A stretch of DNA of 64,000 nt from NCBI RefSeq assembly GCF_036850765.1, contig NC_089490.1, positions 275,728,482 through 275,792,481 of the forward strand, written 5' to 3'. Under the pieces are notes generated by a model. It was not told where the DNA came from. It was given only the letters and a program-made list of their open reading frames with translations, and did not search any database. Numbering within the stretch: the first letter of the stretch is position 1; the number at the start of each line of letters is the position of its first letter. Shown here one piece after another: positions 37,066-48,216 of this stretch. Origin of the DNA: Saccopteryx bilineata (taxonomy: Eukaryota > Chordata > Mammalia > Chiroptera > Emballonuridae). The translations under genes were made by a program, and so were the position numbers.

Positions 37066-38412
37066 AACACTAGCTCCTAAGTCGATCACTTTTGGTTGAT
37101 GTGGCCAAGAAAGTTTTACAAAGGTTTCCACTGGACCTGGGTTTATTAGGTTTGGGCTGCATTGGGAGAGGCAAAGAGCATATTGAGAAAACTTCCGGAA
37201 AATTGGTGCACCCTGAACCAAAAGTCAGAGACAGGAAAGCCGCTATCTGCTCAGGGGCTGTGAGCAAAGAGTTCTGAGACCTCGGACTTCGGCAAACTGG
37301 GAACAATGAAAATGAGGCTGATCTGAAGCTTGAGGTCCATATGGGAAGATCTTAAACGTCAGTTCTTTTATTCAGCTGACACTGTGTATGGGACCCTGCT
37401 CTCAGGCAGGCCTCTGCTGAACTCTGTCCTACAAGAATGGGGACAGAGCTGGCAACTCTCTGACCCCAGTGGGGGGCTGCTTAAGCAGAAACGGGAACCG
37501 TATAAACCTACAGTGACCTGAGATCCAAAATAAAAAACAGCATATTGGTTCAATGCGAATAACAGTGTAGGCCAATGGTGCTTTCTCTCTGCCATTTCCA
37601 ACCCTTTAGAAACACTTTGACTTCAGAATGATGAGTAGAAAACACCAGCTCTGCAACCCTCTGGGATGGCTCACATTCCAGCCGTTGTGCACGAAGTTGG
37701 TCACCCTGAGCTTTTCTTTAGCCAGAATATTTAGTGCCTGCTCTGAAGGATTTGCCTTTTGCTCATGGGGGCGTGACTGAGGTAGGTGTTCAACTTCCAT
37801 CCAGGTGACCCTAAGACTCCTTCCATCACCACCTTAAGGTATCACCCTCCTTCGAAGCATCTGTACAAGGACAGGTGAATGTAGCCTGGACAGCCTCGAG
37901 GCAGGAGCAGACCTCCTTCGGGCCCTCTGTGCAGGGGCATGTATTCACTCAGCCCACCCCCTTTGAATGGCAAACTCTTGAAATGCAGTTATAAACCAGA
38001 CTCCAGAATCAGAATCGGGCCCTCAAACTCCACAAAAGGACCACAGTCTCTGAGCTCTGCTAAGGTACTTCATGGCTGAAATTAAACACTCTTCGCATTC
38101 AAGAAAGTAAATAAATGGACAATAGCAATGAAGAACATCCTACCTTGTTTTTTTTTCTTAAACACTGGTATTTGCCATTATTTCTTTGCTGGTGGTGAAA
38201 GTCACGCCTTTTTTTTTTTTTACAACTAGTGTGGTGGTCTTTTAAGAAGTGCTATAGCATTGCTTACTAAATCAAAACTTAGAAATAGACTCTGTCCATC
38301 ACACACACATTTTCAGGGTGCTGCCCTGTGTTTTACAGAAAGAGGTGGTTCTGTGCTTTTCCACCTGCTACCTTGTTTCTGCTGTGACTTCCCTTCAAGG
38401 TGGGGACCTCTG

Positions 38413-38763
38413 GCCCTGGCCAGCTGGCTCAGCGGTAGAGCATCAGCCCAGCTTGTGGAAGTTGTAGGTTTGATTCCTGACCAGGGCACATAGGAGAAGC
38501 GTCCACGTGCTTCTCCACCCCCCTCTTCCCCTCCCACAGCCAAGGCTCCACTGGAGCAAAGTTGGCCCAGGCGCTGAGGATGGCTCCATGGCCTCTGCCT
38601 CAGGCACTAGAATGGCTCCGATTGCAGCGGAGCAGTGCCCCAGAGGGGCCAATCATTGCCCACTGGTGGGCATGCCGGGTGGATCCCGGTTGGGCATGTG
38701 GGTATCTGTCTGTCTGCCTCCCCTGCTTCTCATTTCAGAAAATACAAAAAAAAAAAAAAAAAA
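38413..38763 (+). mobile_element. tRNA-derived SINE (GGTTGGCTC family)
   Basis: Complete copy with an 18-base poly(A); GGGACCTC is duplicated at both ends. An internal deletion removes part of the CT-rich segment compared with other copies. Confidence 0.9.
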
Positions 38764-39267
38764 TGGATAGGGACCTCCAGCCATTGTTCCTTCATGACTT
38801 GAATTCAGAAGGAAGGCAACATGATGAGCACTTTTTCTCAACCAAGGGCCTATTGGTGGGCTAGTGAGAGCCCAGCCATCACCTACATCTGTTTTTCTGG
38901 TTGCACAGAATTCACTGCAAAGATCTCTGCCAGTAAGTCTCTGTGTGCAGCCTCCATCGGCACCTCTAAGGGGGGCCTGTACCTCCTAGGCTGCCTGGCT
39001 GCGGCTATGAGGCCTCGCTGTCATGACAGAAGAATCCACAGGTCTCTCAACTTGCTATTTTTAGGCCTCAGTGGATTTGAGCCAGTTTCCCGAGTGCAGT
39101 AATTACCCAAATATTTTATTGAATAGGGCCTTGAAAAATGACAGCACACATCTTAAATCTACTCAGAATTTTACACAGGTTTAAATGGCCATGCAACTAA
39201 TTCACAAAAACAAATGACAAGCTTCCCAGTCCTGGTCCCACCTACCCCTGCTCCTCTGCTGCTGTCA

Positions 39268-39286
39268 CCCCCCCCCCCCCCCCGGG
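39268..39286 (+). repeat. C16 homopolymer followed by GGG
   Basis: Sixteen consecutive C bases, rare in mammalian DNA outside satellites; the minus strand carries a G16 run able to form a quadruplex. Confidence 0.95.
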
Positions 39287-40349
39287 TGAGCCCAGGTTAC
39301 ATGCCAGCAGGAGAGTGTTCGCTCTCAGACACGCCTGTCCAGAACAACTTGTCTTCCAAATGCAGGACTTGTGAGTGCAACTGCCTCCTGGATATCCCTC
39401 CAGGATGTCAAGGGATGCCTCAAACCGAATGTTTCCAGGAATGCGGCCTGCTCCCCTCGGACACTCCATCCGGGGAAAGGAAGACCTCGTTCGGTTGCTC
39501 AGGCCACCAGCTGATTCCCTTTGCCTCACTCCCCAGTCAATTCTGATGACTCTACCTTCAGACTTCATGCTGAATATGCCTACTGGTCCCACACAACTCC
39601 CACCACCTGGTTCCAGCACCCATGTTTCTTCCTTTGGAATGGTCATAGACTCCAACTGGCTTCCTGCCTCCCTCCTTCCCCTGCCAGGTGACCTTTCACA
39701 TAGCACGCTGATGATCTGTTCGAGAATATAAATTCCATCTTGATTGATTAGTTCAGAATCATCCAATTTTTCACCTCTCGCCCTGGGCTGTGAGGAAAGA
39801 CACATGTGTCTGTGGAGCTCTTGTCTCTGGTTGTTAAATGTCAGGTACAGAAACTCATGACTTAAGTGATGGTTTAGCAATTATGGGAACTAGAGTTGCT
39901 CCCAGCCTCCTCTCCACATCCTGGTTTGTACAATAGAACAGGCACCAAGAGGGTTCAGCTGGGAGTAGGGAATAGTTAAGAGAATTAGAAGAATTAATCA
40001 GTTCATTAGACCTGGGGAGCAATTTCATCAATGTGGTTGTTGGAGCCTGACCAAGACCACAAAGTAGGGAGCAGGTGCCTTCAACTGTGTCTTCCCCTCA
40101 AGTAGAGGAGGAGATAAGCAGGAGACAAAAGATACAAAGAAAATTCCAGTTTCTTCCTTTGAGAAATAACATTAGAAACACACCTGTAGGACAGGTGCTG
40201 TGTACCTGTCACTCTGGTAAGCCCCTCATGTCTTCACATAATGCTAAGCAGAAGTTACTGTTGTCCTTGATCTGTGGAAAAGGAAACTGAGGTCTTCAAG
40301 ATTAATCAGCGTTCCCAAGGCCTCATAGTCATGAAATGGTTCCATAGTC

Positions 40350-41007
40350 CTGGTTCTTTTTTTTTTGCTATACAAATTAGCTGTGCATTTATTTCTTCTA
40401 TAATTTATAAATTAACAGATGCAATCTATCAATGTATCATTTATTTTAAGTTATATTCTTATTTAGTGATTAATTTTTTATTAATTTTAATGGGGTGACA
40501 GTAATCAATCAGGGTACATAGGTTCAGAGAAAACATCTCCAGGTTATTTTGACATTTGATTATGTTGCATACCCATCACCCAAAGTCATGTAGTCTTCCA
40601 TCATCTTCTATATAGTTTTCTTTGTGCCCCTCCTCTCCCCTCACCCCCTCTTTTCTCCTCCCCACCCCTGGTAACCACCACACTCTTGTCCATGTCCCTG
40701 AGTCTCATTTTTATGTCCCACCTATGTATGGAATCATATAGTTCTTAGTTTTTTATGATTTACTTATTTCACTCAATATAATGTTATCAAGGTCCATCCA
40801 TGTTGTTGTAAATGATCCGATGTCATTATTTCTTATGGCTGAGTAGTATTATATACATATTATATATGTACCACACTGGTATGTAAAGACACATGCAGCC
40901 CATGTTCATTGCAGCATTGTTCACAGTGGCCAATACATGGAAACAACCAAAATGCCCTTCAATAGATGATTGAATAAAGAAGACGTGGTACATGCATACT
41001 GGTTCTT
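40350..41007 (-). mobile_element. L1 insertion with 5' inversion and 3' transduction
   Basis: Flanked by CTGGTTCTT at 40350-40358 and 40999-41007. On the minus strand, L1 3' sequence runs from about 40862 (CTACTCAGCCATAAGAAATA) to about 40472 (GTCACCCCATTAAAATTAAT). It then continues for about 110 bases of non-L1 sequence containing AATAAA, 21 bases before a run of A at 40368-40359. The segment about 40870-40998 is L1 sequence on the opposite strand (GCAGCATTGTTCACAGTGGC to GAAGACGTGGTACATGC), the expected product of twin priming. Confidence 0.8.
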
Positions 41008-41879
41008 AACCACAGAAACAGTTTCATGTTTGAGAATGGGCAGAGTGCCTTGATTCAAGTCCTAGAACTGAGGGAAATTTTAGCAAACTCCATGAGACAG
41101 GCAGTCATGGTTTGCTTATCTAAAACTACCTCCCTGTGCAGAGCCATAGCTTTACTAACACCGTGGTCTATGGCGATAGGGTTTGGACTGGTTGATGATG
41201 ACCTCAGTGGGAGAGGGGTACAGCAGCCTGGGAACAACTCCAGCTGCAGGTGATGTCTGGCATGGCAGTGCCAGCTGAGGAACTGGTGTAAAGTAAACAG
41301 TCAGTAACAGCTTCTTGTTATGAAGGTTAACACCAGGGAGCAAGGAGAATTAATGAAGTGAAGGGCCTGTACTGGATAAGAATTAAATACTGAAAAATGA
41401 GAATTTTCCTGTTTCATACTGTCTGTTCACATTGTAGATTTACGTTTGTTTATATAAGATCCCTATCTTCAGCCATGTCCATCACTGTTCCATCTGCTAA
41501 GGCAGAGTAAACCTCTCAATATATATATGGAAGCATTTCTCCCATAAATGGAATGCAGGCCATTTAGTAAAACAGGCAGTAAATGCTCAGTGTTCTGTGG
41601 TGCTTTTAAAATAGACCTGCCATCTTCCTTGTTCACCACCCAGGGCATCCTGCCCCAGGCTCCTTAGTGGAAACCTGGATGTTTTCCGGATTCTCCCTCT
41701 CTCCTTCCTCCATGTGGAATCAATTATGCGGCCCTGATGATTTTACCTCCGAAACATTTTGTGGCAGTCAGTGCAGTGTTAGCCAGACCCATTTCCTTTC
41801 TTTCCTAAGCTCTCAGCTCAACTGGACTTGCTGGACTTCCTCATACTGGGTGGAGCCACAAGTCTGAGTTCTGACAGCT

Positions 41880-42200
41880 GGAATGTGGACCGAAGTTGTG
41901 TGTTAGCCATCCCCAGGCCTGACCTCTAAGACCCTTGAAGGGTCCCCCATCCTATTTCTTCCCTCTCTTGCTGGCCTTATGCAGAGAACCAAGAGGTCTG
42001 CCAGGCCCCAGAGAATGGCAGAACTTCTAAATGAAAGAGCCTGCATCCCTACATAACTGCATGGACCAGGACCTTCCTTCCCCATACCCAGGGCCCATCA
42101 CAGACCCACACTGACTGAGATGGGGATGAGAAATAAACTCTATGCCATGTCACTGAGATTTTAGGCTGTTTCTTATAGCAACTATAGCTACTTACCCTAA
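41880..42200 (+). mobile_element. LTR-like old repeat
   Basis: GAGATGGGGATGAGAAATAA, ACTCTATGCCATGTCACTG and GAGATTTTAGGCTGTTTC resemble the 3' part of MaLR-type LTRs. Confidence 0.45.
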
Positions 42201-42352
42201 CTAACTGACCTCCTCAATAATTCTTTCTAAACCTAATACTCTGCCCATGACTGACTTTCTGCTTCTCTCAACAGGCCATGTTCTTCCAACCTTTACCCCT
42301 ATCTTCAACCTTGTCTATCACAATTTCACCTGCGAAGCCAGAAAAAGCCTCT

Positions 42353-42539
42353 TTTTTTAAAAAAAAAATTATTTATTGATTTTAGCAAGAGACAAAGGGA
42401 GAGGAGCAGAGAGAGAGAGAGAGCGAGAGAGAGAGGGGAACGTGGATCTGTTCTTGTATGCGCCCTGACCAGGGATCAAACTAGCAACCTCTCTGCTTTG
42501 GGACGATGCTCTAGCCAACTGAGCTATCAGGCCAGGGCC
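42353..42539 (-). mobile_element. VES-like tRNA-SINE, minus strand
   Basis: Minus strand reads GGCCCTGGCCTGATAGCTCA, GTTTGATCCCTGGTCAGGGC and a GA-rich then A-rich tail. It splits an ancient repeat in two. Confidence 0.83.
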
Positions 42540-42672
42540 AGAGAATGTCTCTTAAAACATAAGTCAGACCATAGCACTTTTCAGTGTAAATATTTTAATG
42601 ATGACTTTAAATATGGCCTCTAAGTGCTATAATGTGACAGATGATCTTTCCATGCCTGGCTTTGGTTTACAT

Positions 42673-43405
42673 CAGTGGTCTCCAACCCCCGAGCTGCGGA
42701 CTGGTACCGGTCCATGGGCCATTTGGTACAGGTCCGCAGAGAAAGAATAAATAACTTACATTATTTCTGTTTTATTTATATTTAAGTCTGAACGATGTTT
42801 TATTTTTAAAAAATGACCAGATTCCCTCTGTTACATTCGTCTAAAACTCACTCTTGACGCTTGTCTCATAAGTTCGACAATTATTTTTAAAAATACCACA
42901 GTTTTGGCCCTGGCCGGTTGGTTCAGTGGTAGAGCATCGGCCTGGCGTGCGGGAGTCCTGGGTTCGATTCCCAGCCAGGGCACACAGGAGAGGTGCCCAT
43001 CTGCTTCTCCACCCTTCCCCCTCTCCTTCCTCTCTGTCTCTCTCTTCCCCTCCTGCAGCCAAGGCTCCATTGGAGCAAAGTTGGCCCGGGTGCTGAGGAT
43101 GGCTCTGTGGCCTCTGCCTCAGGCACTAAAATGGCTCTGGTTGCGGCAGAGCGACGTCCCAGATGGGCAAAGCATCGACCCCTGGTGGGAGTGCCAGGTG
43201 GATCCCGGTTGGGCGCATGTGGGAGTCTGTCTGACTGCCTCCCGTTTCCAACTTCAGGGGGAAAAAACCCAAAAAAACACAGTTTTTATGCCGGTCGCAT
43301 AATTTTATTTTGTGCATTTATCTGTCCCACCCTAAAGGCCGGTCCGTGAAAATATTTTCTGACATTAAAACCAGTCCATGGCCCAAAAAAGGTTGGGGAC
43401 CACTG
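42673..43405. mobile_element. hAT transposon interrupted by a tRNA-SINE
   Basis: Ends are CAGTGGTCTCCAACCCCCG and GGTTGGGGACCACTG. The target duplication GTTTACAT / GTTTACAG has seven of eight bases matching (42665-42672 and 43406-43413). A full SINE at 42906-43275, with its own CACAGTTTT duplication, splits the element, so the hAT insertion came first. Without the SINE it is about 355 bp and non-coding. Confidence 0.9.
42906..43275 (+). mobile_element. tRNA-derived SINE nested in a hAT element
   Basis: Full copy with intact head and a C-interrupted poly(A). Target duplication CACAGTTTT lies within the hAT body. Confidence 0.92.
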
Positions 43406-43907
43406 GTTTACAGTGTAACCCTCACATTAGATTTCTGTTGCCCCCTCCAGGGCCTGGCCACAGAGAGTGCTAGACATTCCTGTCTCAGGACTGTTTATCT
43501 CCCCATGCCTCTTCTGGAACATCCTTTGTCTGCCTGCCTTCTAATTTCCTCTGCTGGCTTCACTTTAGACACTGCCAAATGTCCTCTGGGATACACAATC
43601 AGCCCTTGAGAGTCTCTGCCCTGAAGTCATGTGGGAGAAGGGACCATCTGCTAACCTTGACAAGAAAGCACAGAGTACATTATCTTGGTGGAGTCAGCCT
43701 AGTCAATGTTGACCTGAAACTGGATTTTGCCATAAAACTGGATTTTTTCTCTCAGAAGCAGACTTGGAGGGCCCAAATTCAGAAGAAACTGGGAGTGGCA
43801 GACATTGGGCTTGCACAAGACCACCATCTCTTTTTGGCTAATGGGCCATAGTCTTTTTCAATATGGTCACACGCTCAGCACAAGTATGTCTCATAATTGG
43901 TCTAGGG

Positions 43908-44123
43908 CAGTGATCAGCAAACTCATTAGTCAACAGAGCCAAATATCAACAGTACAATGATTGAAATTTCTTTTGAGAGCCAAATTTTTTAAACTTAAAC
44001 TATATAGGTAGGTACCATCCTTATCGAGATAGCGCCTGCACGTGGTATTTTGTGGAAGAGCCACACTCAAATGAGGGCCAAAGAGCTGCAAGAGGCTTGC
44101 TAGCCGCAGTTTGCCAACTAAAG
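43908..44123. mobile_element. Non-autonomous hAT transposon, first of a back-to-back pair
   Basis: The left end is CAGTGATCAGCAAACTC and the right end CGCAGTTTGCCAACTAAAG, with the right terminus decayed from an expected CACTG. The left flank is GTCTAGGG (43900-43907) and the right flank GTCTGGGG (44124-44131). It contains short GAGCCA/GGCCAAAGAGC motifs near each end but no coding sequence. Confidence 0.82.
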
Positions 44124-44131
44124 GTCTGGGG

Positions 44132-45321
44132 CAGGCGTGGCCAACAGTTTTTGCCCCCGGGCCAGATTAGAAAGAAAACATTTTTCATGGGCCAGATGAA
44201 ATATTAAAATTAAAAAATGTAGGCCCTGGCTGGTTGGCTCAGTGGTAGAGCGTTGGCCTGGCGTGCAGAAGTCCCGGGTTCGATTCCCAGCCAAGGCACA
44301 CAGGAGAAGCACCCCCTCCTTCCTCTCTGTCTCTCTCTTCCCCTCCCGCAGTTGAGGCTCCATTGGATCAAAGATGGCCCTGGGCGCTGGGGATGGCTCC
44401 TTGGCCTCTGCCCAGGTGCTAAAGTGGCTCTGGTCAAGGCAGAGCATCACCCCCTGGTGGGCAGAGCATCGCCCCCTGGTGGGCAGAGCATCACCCCCTG
44501 GTGGGCGTGCCGGGTGGATCCCGGTAGGGCGCATGCGGGAGTCTGTCCGACTGTCTCTCCACGTTTCTAGCTTCAGAAAAATACAAAAAAAAAAAAAAAT
44601 TAAAAAATGTTAAATACAAAACAATTCGTTTAAGTAAACAAAATTTTATTATGTAATTTGTTTATGAATAAATGTGAGTGAAAAAATTTTGATATACAAT
44701 ATTATTTTAATAAAATATATTTTAATAAAAACATACCATATAAATATCTAAACTATATTGCAATCAATTGAAATAATATTTAATTAATAGAATGAGCTTG
44801 AAGGGGTTATATCACAAATAAAAACATTATTTCATTTTACAAACAGCCTGGACATGTTTTCAGTTATCAACTACAGCTATTGTCTATGCTACAATGCCAC
44901 TTGACTCAGCACACTTGACCACAAAAATAACAAATTGTTTGACCTTGGATGCGCATTGGCAAACTCCGCCTAAAAGAATGTGGGTTTCACGTTGCCGCTA
45001 AACGTCAAACAGTTCATATCGAGTACAGACGAGTACAAAAGTTGTAAATCTTTATAATAGAATTTTTTTAAAAAATAAGGAAGTATCAAGAATCCATTTG
45101 ACCAATTATTGGAAGTTAACCCTAGATTAGTCACACGCGGAATTCTCTTCCATGTATCACTATATTCTTAAATATCTCAATTTCCAATAATCAAAGACGC
45201 TTCCGCTTCTGAGTAGCTGAAATTTTAAACTAGCGGAGAATATTAAAAATTTAATCGTGGGCCACATAAACTCATTAGATGGGTTGTATCCAGCCCGCGG
45301 GCCATATTTTGGCCATGTCTG
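44132..45321. mobile_element. hAT transposon, second of the pair, with nested SINE
   Basis: It starts CAGGCGTGGCCAACAG and ends TTTTGGCCATGTCTG. Flanks are GTCTGGGG at 44124-44131 and GTCCAGGG at 45322-45329. A SINE (44222-44598) is inserted near the left end with TSD ATTAAAAAATGT. The remaining roughly 800 bp is AT-rich and contains no transposase frame. It is larger than the other hATs here, so it may be an internally deleted derivative of an autonomous element. Confidence 0.85.
44222..44598 (+). mobile_element. tRNA-derived SINE nested in a hAT, with triplicated internal motif
   Basis: Full copy but with three successive CCCCCTGGTGGGCAGAGCATC-like units (44450-44510), where most copies have one. 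TSD ATTAAAAAATGT at both ends. The CT-rich segment is shortened. Confidence 0.92.
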
Positions 45322-45428
45322 GTCCAGGGCCATTCACAATCATTCTGTGTACCTATATCCCAGCCTCTCTTGTAGTTAGGGGTAGTCTTATAACCAGTTC
45401 TAGTCAATGTAATGTAAAGAGAAATCTA

Positions 45429-45831
45429 CCCTGGCCAGTTGGCTCAGCGGTAGAGTGTCGGCCTGGCGTGCAGGGGACCCAGGTTTGATTCCTGGCCAGG
45501 GCACATAGGACAAGGGCCCATTTGCTTCTCCACCCCTACCCCTCCTTCCTCTCTGTCTCTCTCTTCCCCTCCCGCAGCCAAGGCTCCATTGGAGCAAAGA
45601 TGGCCTGGGCGCTGGGAATGGCTCCTTGGCCTCTGCCCCAGGCGCTAAAGTGGCTCTGGTCGCGGCAGAGTGATGCCCGGAGGGGCAGAGCATCGCCCCC
45701 TGGTGGGCAGAGCGTCGCCCCTGGTGCGCGTGCCGGGTGGATCCCAGTTGGGCGCATGCGAGAGTCTGTCTGACTGTCCCCATTTCCAGCTTCAGAAAAA
45801 AAATAAAAATAAAAAAAAAATTAAAAAAAAA
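45429..45831 (+). mobile_element. tRNA-derived SINE (GGTTGGCTC family)
   Basis: Full copy; TSD AGAGAAATCTA on both sides. Body has two GGGCAGAGC units, and the tail is A-rich with T interruptions. Confidence 0.92.
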
Positions 45832-46428
45832 AGAGAAATCTAGTATAAGGGTTTCTTGGAAAATTTTGCTTTTCTGATTAAAAGAGTCACAAGCAGTAAA
45901 TACCCCTCCCCCCATTTCTTCTGTGCTTGAATGTAGGTATAGGGCAAGGGCTGGGACAGCCATGGTGCAACACCCAGGGAATTCACAGTGGGTTAGCTTG
46001 ACATCCTGTACTGCTACATCACCAAGAACCCTCTATCTCCATATTTCTTATTTTGGGAGAAAAATAATTCTGCTTTGTATAATCTTCTGTTGTGGGTTGA
46101 ATAGTCCCCCCCTCTATTCATGTCTACTTAGCCCCTCAGAATATGACTTTATTTGGAAATAAGGTCTTTGCAGGGATAATTGCTAAAGGATCTTGAGATG
46201 AAATCATTTTGGATTTAAGGTATCCAATGTTTAGTGTCCTTGTAAGAGGAGGAGAAAGTACAAGGACACTCGTAGAGAGAAGGCCATGTGGAAACAGGTA
46301 AATGCAGCCACAACTCAAGGTACACCAGGAGCCACCTGGAGTTGGAGGAGTCAGGAAAGATCTTCCCCTAGACTAGAGCCTTCAGAGGGAGGGTGGCTCT
46401 GGTGACACCTTGATTTTGGACTTCTGGC

Positions 46429-47192
46429 CAGTGGTGGGATTCAAATAATTTAACAATCGGTTCTCTGCCCTAATGACTGTTTTAAGTATATAAAAAAAGA
46501 TATACCAAAAGATATTTATTATTTCATGTATTTAATACTTAAATAAGAACAATAAAAGAGGTACACAAGACTAGATTATAAGAAAAAGTTTAAAAATATT
46601 AATGAAAAAATATTATATAATACCTGACAAAAACAATAAAACTGTTATTAAGATATTTCCATATTGCTTCTTGATTGGTGTCCTCACTTGCAATTTTTTT
46701 CAGGTATGGACAGAATGAACATTACTAAGGGCACTTAGAATACACTGTTGCACAGATGAATGTTAAAAAAGAGTAAGGAATGTGTCTGACGTGTGGTGGC
46801 ACAGTGGATAAAGCCTCAACCTGGAACGCTGAGGTCGCTGGTTCAAATTCTCTGAATTTGTCTGGTCAAGGCACATATGGGAGTTGATACTTCCTGCTCT
46901 TCCCCCCATCTCTCTCTCTCCCTCCCTCTCTCTCTCTCTCTTTCCCCTAAAATGAATAAATAAAAAAATAATAAAATAAAATAAGACAATGTGTACATGT
47001 AAAAAATAATAATAAAATAAAAAAGAGTAAGGAATGTAAATTTATAATTTCCACATTGGGCAGCTGCCAGGTGCCCACCTTAGAGAGAACCTTGATTACA
47101 AGTGCCATTTTAACAACTGATTTGCCAAACTCAACAAAAAATTAGATATCAGTTCTGCTAAACTGGTGCAAACTGGTTGAATCCCACCACTG
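46429..47192. mobile_element. hAT transposon inserted in an MLT1 LTR, with nested SINE
   Basis: Ends are CAGTGGTGGGATTCAAATA and GGTTGAATCCCACCACTG, with an exact 8-bp duplication CTTCTGGC at 46421-46428 and 47193-47200. It interrupts an MLT1-like LTR and is itself interrupted by a SINE (46784 to about 47018), giving the order LTR, then hAT, then SINE. Confidence 0.93.
46784..47018 (+). mobile_element. Short-type tRNA-SINE nested in a hAT
   Basis: Begins at GTCTGACGTGTGGTGGCAC; the 19-bp duplication AAAAAAGAGTAAGGAATGT is exact on both sides. Long (AATAAA)-type tail. Confidence 0.92.
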
Positions 47193-47329
47193 CTTCTGGC
47201 CTCAACTATGACAGAATAGATTTCCGTTGTTTTAAGCATCCAGTTGGCAGTTACTTGTCACAGAAAGCCCTGAGAAACAAATACAGCCAATCTTGGTGAA
47301 GTTTTCAGTTACTCTTGATGGAACTATTC

Positions 47330-47645
47330 TTTTCTTTTTTCTTTTTTTAGGTGAGAGAAGGGGAGATAGTGAGGCAGATTCCTGCATGTGCTCTGACTGG
47401 GACCCACCTGGCAGCCTCATCTGGGGACAATGCTTGAGTACTGAGCTATTTTTAGCACCTGAGGCTGATGTGCTCAGACCAACCATGCTATCTTCAGTGC
47501 CTGGAGCCATGCTGGAACCAACTGGGCCATTGGCTATGGGAGGGAAAGAGAGTGAGAAGGGGGAGAGGGTGTCCTGACTGGGAATCAAACCTGGAAGTCC
47601 ACACACCAGGCCAGCACTCTATTCACTGAGCCACTGGCCAGGACT
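47330..47645 (-). mobile_element. Old GGTTGGCTC-type SINE, minus strand
   Basis: Head read on the minus strand is TCCTGGCCAGTGGCTCAGTG with GGTTTGATTCCC. It shares its diverged body (TGGTCTGAGCACATCAGCC) with the old copy at 32186, suggesting an older subfamily. Confidence 0.82.
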
Positions 47646-47839
47646 GGGACTATTTTTAATTGATAGAAAAAGACATAAATTGAGGGCCAACTTAGAACTT
47701 ATACTAGGTGATTTTATTCCCAAGAGCCCTGCTTTGAAGATGAGGAAAAGGGAGGAGCCTATAGGAAGATGCTGGGGGGTAGGGGGTAAATAAGCTGGTT
47801 TCCTTTAAGTCAAGGTGGAACCCTTTAAAAATGGCTAGA

Positions 47840-48216
47840 GCCCTGGCCGGTTGGCTCAGCGGTAGAGCGTCGGCCTAGTGTGCGGAGGACCCGGGTTCGA
47901 TTCCCGGCCAGGGCACACAGGAGAAGCGCCCATTTGCTTCTCCACCCCTCCGCCGCGCCTTCCTCTCTGTCTCTCTCTTCCCCTCCCGCAGCCAAGGCTC
48001 CATTGGAGCAAAGATGGCCCTGGGCGCCGGGGATGGCTCTGTGGCCTCTGCCCCAGGCGCTAGAGTGGCTCTGGTCGCAACATGGCGACGCCCAGGATGG
48101 GCAGAGCATCGCCCCCTGGTGGGCGTGCCGGGTGGATCCCGGGTCGGGCGCATGCGGGAGTCTGTCTGACTGTCTCTCCCTGTTTCCAGCTTCAGAAAAA
48201 TGAAAAAAAAAAAAAA
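47840..48216 (+). mobile_element. tRNA-derived SINE, left arm of an inverted pair
   Basis: Full young copy of the GGTTGGCTC family with GCAACATGGCGACGCCC in its body and a 17-base poly(A). Confidence 0.93.

Larger units (their letters stand above)
37066..40349. other. Gene-free stretch around one SINE
   Basis: Moderately GC-rich sequence. Overlapping frames at 39214-39880 on both strands are low-complexity and mutually exclusive; I treat them as chance. The C16 run (39268) is the only distinctive item besides the SINE. Confidence 0.45.
42240..43600 (+). repeat. Ancient repeat broken by VES-like SINE and hAT
   Basis: Pieces at 42240-42352, 42540-42664 and 43414-43600 read together resemble the common old mammalian repeat with TTAAAACATAAGTCAGACCA and CTGGAACATCCTTTGTCTG. 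I think it is L2-like, without certainty. Confidence 0.35.
46088..47290 (+). mobile_element. MLT1-type LTR interrupted by a hAT element
   Basis: Starts GTTGTGGGTTGAATAGTCCC, then CAGAATATGACTTTATTTGG and GTGTCCTTGTAAGAGGAGG. It is split at 46428 by the hAT and resumes at 47201 with CTCAACTATGACAGAATAG and TTGTTTTAAGCATCCAG, the expected LTR end. Confidence 0.85.

Noticed and set aside
39242..39880. 212-codon minus-strand frame overlapping a 118-codon plus-strand frame
   Set aside because: No recognisable domain, overlap on both strands, and a C16 homopolymer inside; most likely chance.
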